Shown: one piece after another, positions 4,142 to 8,893 of the stretch | Layout: every line of letters begins with the position of its first letter | Numbering within the stretch: the first letter of the stretch is position 1 | From: UBA1189 sp045654565 | GTDB lineage: Bacteria; Bacteroidota; Bacteroidia; Bacteroidales; Bacteroidaceae | Direction of reading: 5' to 3' | Length of the DNA: 8,893 nucleotides | NCBI GenBank assembly: GCA_045654565.1 | Contig: JAZONP010000146.1 | Location: forward strand, 1-8,893 | Program-made: the position numbers and the translations under genes | The notes under the pieces: generated by a model | Told to the model about the DNA's origin: nothing | Seen by the model: only the letters and a program-made list of their open reading frames with translations | Database searches by the model: none

Positions 4142-6580
4142 ATGATTAAAAGCAAACTATATTTCGACACTGAAGAGCCGGCAGAGACCGGACACACCAT
4201 CTCGCTCATCGCCGACTTTGACGGCAATGAGGAGACCCTCTTTGATACACCTCTCGAGGCGGTGATGCCCATCCTTCCCTTGCGCAACATGGTATTATTC
4301 CCGGGAATCGTGCTACCCGTGTCGGTAGGACGCAAGAGCTCGCTACGCCTCATCAAGGATGCATTCAAGCAGGAGAAGGCCATCGGTGTCTTCTGCCAAC
4401 GTTCATCGGAGACCGAGGAACCCACACAGAAGGACCTCTATGAGATAGGCACAGCGGCTCGCGTGGTACGCATCTTCGAGATGCCCGACCAGACGACGAC
4501 CGTCATCCTGCAAGGCATGCAACGCCTGCGCCTGACCAATATCGTATCGACCCGCCCCTACCTGATGGGCGAGGCCGAGGCACTGAGCGAACTGCTTCCC
4601 CGCCGCAATAGTCGCGAGTTCAAAGCTACGGTAGATAGCTGCAAGGACCTTGCCGCACGCTACATCAAGGCCTCCGAGGAGATGCAACCCGACGCGGCAT
4701 TCGCCATCAAGAACATTTCGAACGGCATGTTCCTCGTCAACTTCGTATGCTCGAACCTCCCCTTAGACATCAAGGAGAAGATGCAACTCCTCCAGGAGGA
4801 CTCGTTGCAGGAGCGCGCTACATGCTTGCTCTCTATCCTCAATCGTGAAGTACAACTTGCCGACCTCAAGGCCAGCATACAGATGCGCACACGCGAGGAC
4901 CTCGACCAGCAGCAGCGCGAGTATTTCCTACAACAGCAACTGAAGAATATCCAGGACGAACTGGGCGGCAGTGTGCAGGACCAGGATATTGCCGAACTGC
5001 GCCAGAAAGCCGCGAAGAAGAAGTGGACGCAGGAGGTGGCCGACACCTTCGAGAAGGAGGTGATGAAGCTCGAGCGCATCAATCCCCAGTCGCCCGACTA
5101 CAATGTGCAACTCAACTACCTGCAAGTGTTGGTAAACCTCCCCTGGGGAGAATACACCACCGATAACTTGGATATGAAGAATGCGCGTCGAGTACTCGAC
5201 CATGACCACTATGGTCTCGAGAAGGTAAAGGAGCGCATCCTCGAACATCTCGCCGTGCTCAAGATGCGCGGCGACCTGAAGTCGCCCATCCTCTGCCTCT
5301 ACGGCCCTCCTGGAGTGGGTAAGACCTCGCTCGGGCGCTCTATCGCCACGGCGCTGAAGCGCCAATACGTGCGCGTATCGCTGGGTGGTGTACACGACGA
5401 AGCAGAGATACGCGGACATCGCAAGACCTACATCGGTGCCATGCCCGGACGCATCATCAAGAGCCTCGCCAAGGCGGGCTCATCGAACCCCGTATTCATC
5501 CTTGACGAGATAGACAAGGTCTCGCAGGCCAACCACAACGGCGACCCCTCATCGGCACTCCTTGAGGTGCTCGACCCCGAACAGAACAATGCCTTCCACG
5601 ACAACTTCCTCGATGTGGACTATGACCTCTCGAACGTGATGTTCATCGCCACGGCCAACAACATAGGTAACATCCCCGCCCCCTTGCTCGACCGCATGGA
5701 GCTCATCGAGGTGAGCGGATACCTCACCGAGGAGAAGGTAGAGATAGCACGCAAACATCTCGTACCCAAGCAGGAGGAGGCCAATGGTATCAAGAAACGT
5801 CAGATCAAGATAGACAAGAAGACCCTCGAAGCCGTGGTGGAGAACTACACCCGAGAGTCGGGCGTACGAGAATTGGACAAGAAGATAGGCAAACTATTCC
5901 GCCGCCTAGCATGCAGCTATGCCACCAACGGCTACTATAGCCACACCACCGTGAAACCCGCCGACCTGCGCGAACTGCTCGGCGTGCAAGAATACTCTCG
6001 CGACCGCTACCAAGGCAACGAGTATGCCGGCGTGGTGACAGGCCTCGCCTGGACCGCCGTGGGCGGAGAGATACTCTTCGTGGAGACCAGCCTGAGCCGT
6101 GGCAAAGGCAGCAAACTCACCCTCACGGGTAACCTCGGCGATGTGATGAAGGAGTCGGCCATGCTCGCCCTGGAGTACATCAAGGCTCATGCCGAGTGGC
6201 TCGATATCGACTACGAGATGTTCGAGAACTACAACATCCACATCCACGTGCCCGAGGGTGCCGTGCCCAAGGATGGCCCTTCGGCTGGTATCACCATGGC
6301 CACCTCGCTCGCCTCGGCACTCACGAAGCGCAAGGTGAAGGCCAACCTCGCCATGACAGGCGAGATCAGCCTGCGCGGTAAGGTGCTCCCCGTGGGCGGC
6401 ATCAAGGAGAAGATCCTCGCCGCCAAGCGTGCCGGCATCAAGGAGATCATCCTTTGCGAAGAGAACCGCCGCAACATTGGAGAAATTCCCGAGATATACC
6501 TTACAGGACTTACCTTCCACTATGTTACTGACATCAAGGAGGTGTGGAAGATAGCTCTGCTCAACGAAAAGGTTGAATAA
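4142..6580 (+). CDS. lon: ATP-dependent protease Lon (LonA type)
   Basis: Lon is a soluble cytoplasmic hexameric AAA+ protease that removes misfolded and some regulatory proteins. The 812-residue length is normal for LonA. The N-terminal substrate domain starts around LEAVMPILPLRNMVLFPG (38-55). The helical linker is rich in Gln and Glu (REYFLQQQLKNIQDELG, 259-275). The AAA+ module has Walker A GPPGVGKT (388-395), Walker B VFILDEID (451-458) and sensor ATANN (503-507). The protease domain has catalytic Ser714 in DGPSAG (711-716) and catalytic Lys757 in GGIKEK (752-757); the 43-residue spacing equals that of E. coli Ser679 and Lys722. The first 37 residues are a variable acidic extension. An out-of-frame ATG lies at 4134, so the ATG at 4142 is the start. 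No heat-shock operator was seen, and the gene may be read partly from murD through the palindromic repeat. Confidence 0.98.
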   Translation: MIKSKLYFDTEEPAETGHTISLIADFDGNEETLFDTPLEAVMPILPLRNMVLFPGIVLPVSVGRKSSLRLIKDAFKQEKAIGVFCQRSSETEEPTQKDLYEIGTAARVVRIFEMPDQTTTVILQGMQRLRLTNIVSTRPYLMGEAEALSELLPRRNSREFKATVDSCKDLAARYIKASEEMQPDAAFAIKNISNGMFLVNFVCSNLPLDIKEKMQLLQEDSLQERATCLLSILNREVQLADLKASIQMRTREDLDQQQREYFLQQQLKNIQDELGGSVQDQDIAELRQKAAKKKWTQEVADTFEKEVMKLERINPQSPDYNVQLNYLQVLVNLPWGEYTTDNLDMKNARRVLDHDHYGLEKVKERILEHLAVLKMRGDLKSPILCLYGPPGVGKTSLGRSIATALKRQYVRVSLGGVHDEAEIRGHRKTYIGAMPGRIIKSLAKAGSSNPVFILDEIDKVSQANHNGDPSSALLEVLDPEQNNAFHDNFLDVDYDLSNVMFIATANNIGNIPAPLLDRMELIEVSGYLTEEKVEIARKHLVPKQEEANGIKKRQIKIDKKTLEAVVENYTRESGVRELDKKIGKLFRRLACSYATNGYYSHTTVKPADLRELLGVQEYSRDRYQGNEYAGVVTGLAWTAVGGEILFVETSLSRGKGSKLTLTGNLGDVMKESAMLALEYIKAHAEWLDIDYEMFENYNIHIHVPEGAVPKDGPSAGITMATSLASALTKRKVKANLAMTGEISLRGKVLPVGGIKEKILAAKRAGIKEIILCEENRRNIGEIPEIYLTGLTFHYVTDIKEVWKIALLNEKVE

Positions 6581-6609
6581 AACATGACTAATCAATAAAA
6601 CACAAGAGT

Positions 6610-7767
6610 ATGATTCCCGAAGAATTTAAGGACATGCGTCCGTTCGAACCTGAAGAATTGCCTGCAGCATACGATAGTTTGTTGTCCGACCCGATGTTCC
6701 GTGCAGTAGTTGGCATGGTAATGCCGCAAATCCCAGCTGAGGCACTCGGCCCCATGATGCATGGATGCAAGAGCCTGCTGGAGTTCCAATACACCTTCAT
6801 ACGTCCGTTACTTGATGGCGTCATCAAGAAGTGTACCACAGGGCTGACCGATGACTTCAGCGCATTGGCATTGTCAAAGGAAAAGGAGAATTACACCTAT
6901 ATCTCAAACCACCGCGACATTGTGCTCGACTCAGGATTGCTCGATATGATACTCTTTGTCAATAAAGGCCTCAACACGGCAGAGATTGCAATCGGTGACA
7001 ACCTACTCATCTATCCTTGGATCAAGACACTCGTACGGCTCAACCGCAGCTTCGTAGTGACCCGCAAGGGAGGCATCCGCGAGATGCTGCAGTCGAGCAT
7101 ACGCCTGTCATCCTATATGCACTACGTCATCAATGAGAAGAAGGCACCCGTATGGATTGCACAGCGCGAGGGTCGCTCGAAGGACTCTACCGACCATACC
7201 CAGGAGAGCCTGCTCAAGATGTTTGCCATGGGCGGTGAGGGTACTCTTGCCGAGCGACTCATCGGCCTTAACCTGGCTCCTCTGGCCATCTCCTATGAGT
7301 ATGACCCCTGCGACTGGCTCAAGGCCATGGAGTTCCAGATGAAGCGCGACAACCCCGAGCACAAGAAGTCTCAGGCCGATGACCTCATGAATATGAAGAC
7401 GGGAATCTTCGGCTACAAAGGCCGAGTGCATTACCAGGCTGCCGAGTGTATGAACGACTTTATCGCCGCACTGCCTGCCGACATGCCGAAGAACGACTTC
7501 TACGCCGCCATAGCCCAGGAGATTGACCGCCGCATTTACAGCAACTACCGTCTCTATCCGGGCAACTATGTGGCTATCGACCTCTTGCAGGGCGGCAATA
7601 CCTATGCCGACCGCTACACGGCAGAGGAGCGTGCCACCTTCGAGGCATACCTTGCCGGACAGTTGCAGAAGATCGAGATGCCGGGCAAGGACGAAGCATT
7701 CCTCCGTACCAAGATACTGGAGATGTATGCCAACCCCGCATTGAATCAGCTGAAAACATTGGGCTGA
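6610..7767 (+). CDS. PlsB/PlsC-like glycerol(phosphate) acyltransferase family protein
   Basis: This 385-residue protein has the four blocks of the lysophospholipid/glycerol-3-phosphate acyltransferase fold: ISNHRDIVLDSG (98-109), FVVTRKGGIREML (148-160), VWIAQREGRSKDS (181-193) and LAPLAISYEYDP (222-233). They correspond in order to the catalytic His/Asp block, the GxxFIRR-like block, the EGRSR-like substrate block and the VPVxIxYE-like block. Such enzymes transfer an acyl chain from acyl-ACP or acyl-CoA to a glycerol-phosphate-type acceptor at the inner membrane. I saw no obvious transmembrane segment, so membrane contact would be peripheral. The catalytic spacing is H-x5-D (His101, Asp107) instead of the usual H-x4-D. 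It lies 29 bp after lon with no promoter or terminator seen between, and its stop overlaps the next start (TGATG). The exact acceptor is unknown. Confidence 0.8.
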   Translation: MIPEEFKDMRPFEPEELPAAYDSLLSDPMFRAVVGMVMPQIPAEALGPMMHGCKSLLEFQYTFIRPLLDGVIKKCTTGLTDDFSALALSKEKENYTYISNHRDIVLDSGLLDMILFVNKGLNTAEIAIGDNLLIYPWIKTLVRLNRSFVVTRKGGIREMLQSSIRLSSYMHYVINEKKAPVWIAQREGRSKDSTDHTQESLLKMFAMGGEGTLAERLIGLNLAPLAISYEYDPCDWLKAMEFQMKRDNPEHKKSQADDLMNMKTGIFGYKGRVHYQAAECMNDFIAALPADMPKNDFYAAIAQEIDRRIYSNYRLYPGNYVAIDLLQGGNTYADRYTAEERATFEAYLAGQLQKIEMPGKDEAFLRTKILEMYANPALNQLKTLG

Positions 7768-8408
7768 TGAAAAAACTTCTTTCCCTATTGGTCCCCGCCC
7801 TCGCACTGCTTTGCAGTTGCGAGGAAGTTGGGGATGACTATCGCTATCCTTCGGTAATCACCGACTATACTTGTATGCTTACCGATGAGAGCGGGAAACC
7901 TGACCTACTACGCCTTGACAATGGCCAATCCTACCTCATCTCATTGGCAAACGAGGGTGCTGAAGAGATAACATATAAGCCAGACACAACGTATCGTATC
8001 ATCTGCGCGTATGAATTGGGAGTCGACAGCATAGCCTACATCCACTCCATGGCGCAAACAATGTCGCACGTCCCCACCCCACTGAGAAAAGGAGAGACAT
8101 TATACCGCGACCCGGCCTACCTACAGAGTTGCTGGCTATCGGGAGGGTATCTGAATATGGTGATAGAGTTGAAGGCCCTCAACGGGAAACATGGCATCGG
8201 ATTTGTTGACACCACTCCCAAGACGATGAACGGAAAGGAATTTACCTTCTACCACCGCGTTATCTCCGATGTGGAGTCATACCGACAAAAGCTATATGGT
8301 TCGATCCCCCTCGCCCCCTTTGGCAATGAGCTGCAACAGGGCGACACACTGCGTTTCGTCATTAACACCTATGACGAGGGAGTCACTCAACGGGAATTTG
8401 TGATGTAA
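7767..8408 (+). CDS. NigD-like predicted lipoprotein
   Basis: This 213-residue protein starts MKKLLSLLVPALALLCSCEE, a lipoprotein signal peptide with lipidation predicted at Cys18 (L-C-S-C). After the Cys comes an acidic EEVGDD stretch, typical of surface-exposed Bacteroidetes lipoproteins. The rest alternates short strand-like segments: DLLRLDNGQSYLISL (46-60), TTYRIICAYEL, then a second half with GGYLNMVIELKAL, KEFTFYHRVISD and GDTLRFVINTYDEG near the end. This order fits the NigD-like layout of an OB-like domain followed by a beta-sandwich. The function of NigD-like proteins is largely unknown; some were named from bacteriocin-linked operons. It overlaps the acyltransferase stop by one base (TGATG), which suggests translational coupling. 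Its last 26 bp overlap the M23 gene on the other strand. The lipoprotein call is strong, the family call moderate. Confidence 0.7.
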   Translation: MKKLLSLLVPALALLCSCEEVGDDYRYPSVITDYTCMLTDESGKPDLLRLDNGQSYLISLANEGAEEITYKPDTTYRIICAYELGVDSIAYIHSMAQTMSHVPTPLRKGETLYRDPAYLQSCWLSGGYLNMVIELKALNGKHGIGFVDTTPKTMNGKEFTFYHRVISDVESYRQKLYGSIPLAPFGNELQQGDTLRFVINTYDEGVTQREFVM

Positions 8409-8893
8409 GTTGAATATCCTTCAACCGAAGCACCAGCGAATCGCAGACCATACGGAATGCCTCTTTATTCTCTTCACTGATAGGTTTCTTTGGTTGTGAT
8501 TTAATCGTAAGCGGATTGATAGGCTTACCATTCTCATACACGCGAAAGTCAAGGTGAGGACCTGTAGACAATCCCGTAGAACCGACATAACCGATGACCT
8601 CTTTCTGTGCCACCATATCACCCACTTTCAATCCCTTGGCAAAGCGAGAAAGGTGCATATAGGTGGTAGTATAGGTGCTGTTGTGACGTATCTTCACGTA
8701 GTTACCACCGCCATTGGCCTGAAAGCCCTTATCGATGACCTTACCGCTACCAATGGCATACACGGGGGTGCCTGTGGGCGCGGCATAGTCCACGCCATGA
8801 TGAGCGCGGTAGCGCTTCAGGACAGGGTGGTAGCGGCTGTTGGTGAAGCGTGACGAGATGCGGTAGTAGTCGAGCGGTGCCTTCAGGAAGGCT
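8383..8893 (-). CDS. M23 family metallopeptidase, C-terminal catalytic part (5' end cut by window)
   Basis: The frame enters from the window edge without a start and ends with TGA at 8383-8385, giving 169 residues. It contains the M23/LytM-type zinc peptidase domain: RISSRFTNSRYHPVLKRYRAHHGVDYAAPTG is split here only by position, with HHGVD at 8788-8802 holding the first His and Asp ligands. Next come the conserved GNYVKIRHN and TTYMHLSRF segments and STGPHLDFRVYENG. The last motif reads H-L-D where the classic form is H-x-H (Asp codon at 8548-8550). M23 enzymes of this kind cut peptidoglycan cross-links or stem peptides in the periplasm. The last 35 residues are a charged helical tail after the catalytic fold. 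A GTG at 8791-8793 is internal, not a start. It converges on the NigD-like gene. Confidence 0.9.
   Translation of the reverse strand, partial: AFLKAPLDYYRISSRFTNSRYHPVLKRYRAHHGVDYAAPTGTPVYAIGSGKVIDKGFQANGGGNYVKIRHNSTYTTTYMHLSRFAKGLKVGDMVAQKEVIGYVGSTGLSTGPHLDFRVYENGKPINPLTIKSQPKKPISEENKEAFRMVCDSLVLRLKDIQLTSQIPVE

Noticed and set aside
4039..4425. Minus-strand 128-codon frame over the murD-lon gap
   Set aside because: It is the translation of a dispersed palindromic repeat (VILNAVKNLA) joined to lon antisense sequence.
5906..6595. Minus-strand 229-codon frame opposite the lon protease domain
   Set aside because: It is a shadow of lon codon use, and the plus-strand frame carries the catalytic Ser and Lys.

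Overview
The window looks like chromosomal DNA from a member of the Bacteroidales, perhaps Prevotellaceae. The reasons are promoters of the TTG-N20-TAnnTTTG type, weak or absent Shine-Dalgarno sequences, a NigD-like lipoprotein, an HU-type protein with a winged-helix tail, a VapE/DUF3874-type ATPase, and Bacteroidetes-style MurD and Lon. The taxonomic call is an inference from features, not a database match.

Layout. (1) Positions 1-548, minus strand: a 3'-truncated gene for an HU/IHF-fold DNA-binding protein with a C-terminal winged-helix region. (2) 549-982: a gene-free stretch packed with structure. It holds an 11-unit tandem array of a 7-bp repeat, a short 7-bp array running the other way, an AT-rich block, a 96-bp palindromic element built from 22-bp repeats, and two back-to-back promoters. 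(3) 983-2368, plus strand: a VapE-like P-loop ATPase with a DUF3874-like C-terminal domain. Its coding sequence contains three more 7-bp arrays, the last running over the stop codon. (4) 2369-2698: a strong 15-bp hairpin, an intrinsic terminator and the probable murD promoter. (5) 2699-4033: murD, with a GTG start. (6) 4037-4120: a dispersed-type palindromic repeat that fills the murD-lon gap. (7) 4142-6580: lon. (8) 6610-7767: a PlsB/PlsC-like acyltransferase, coupled by a TGATG overlap to (9) 7767-8408, a NigD-like lipoprotein. (10) 8383-8893, minus strand: the C-terminal part of an M23 metallopeptidase, converging on and overlapping the lipoprotein gene.

The right two thirds (murD, lon, acyltransferase, lipoprotein, M23 peptidase) is core housekeeping and envelope biology: peptidoglycan precursor synthesis, protein quality control, lipid acylation and peptidoglycan cleavage. 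The left third is an accessory-type module: a divergent HU-type architectural protein and a VapE-type replication ATPase around a repeat-rich control region. The main novelty candidate is in that left third. Tandem heptamers of several different sequences, all fitting roughly NNNAAYN in one orientation, occur in the HU-vapE module, both between genes and inside the reading frame, and I saw none in murD, lon or the genes beyond. Next to them lies a palindromic array of 22-bp repeats beside an AT-rich block, an arrangement that resembles a replication origin or protein-binding array.
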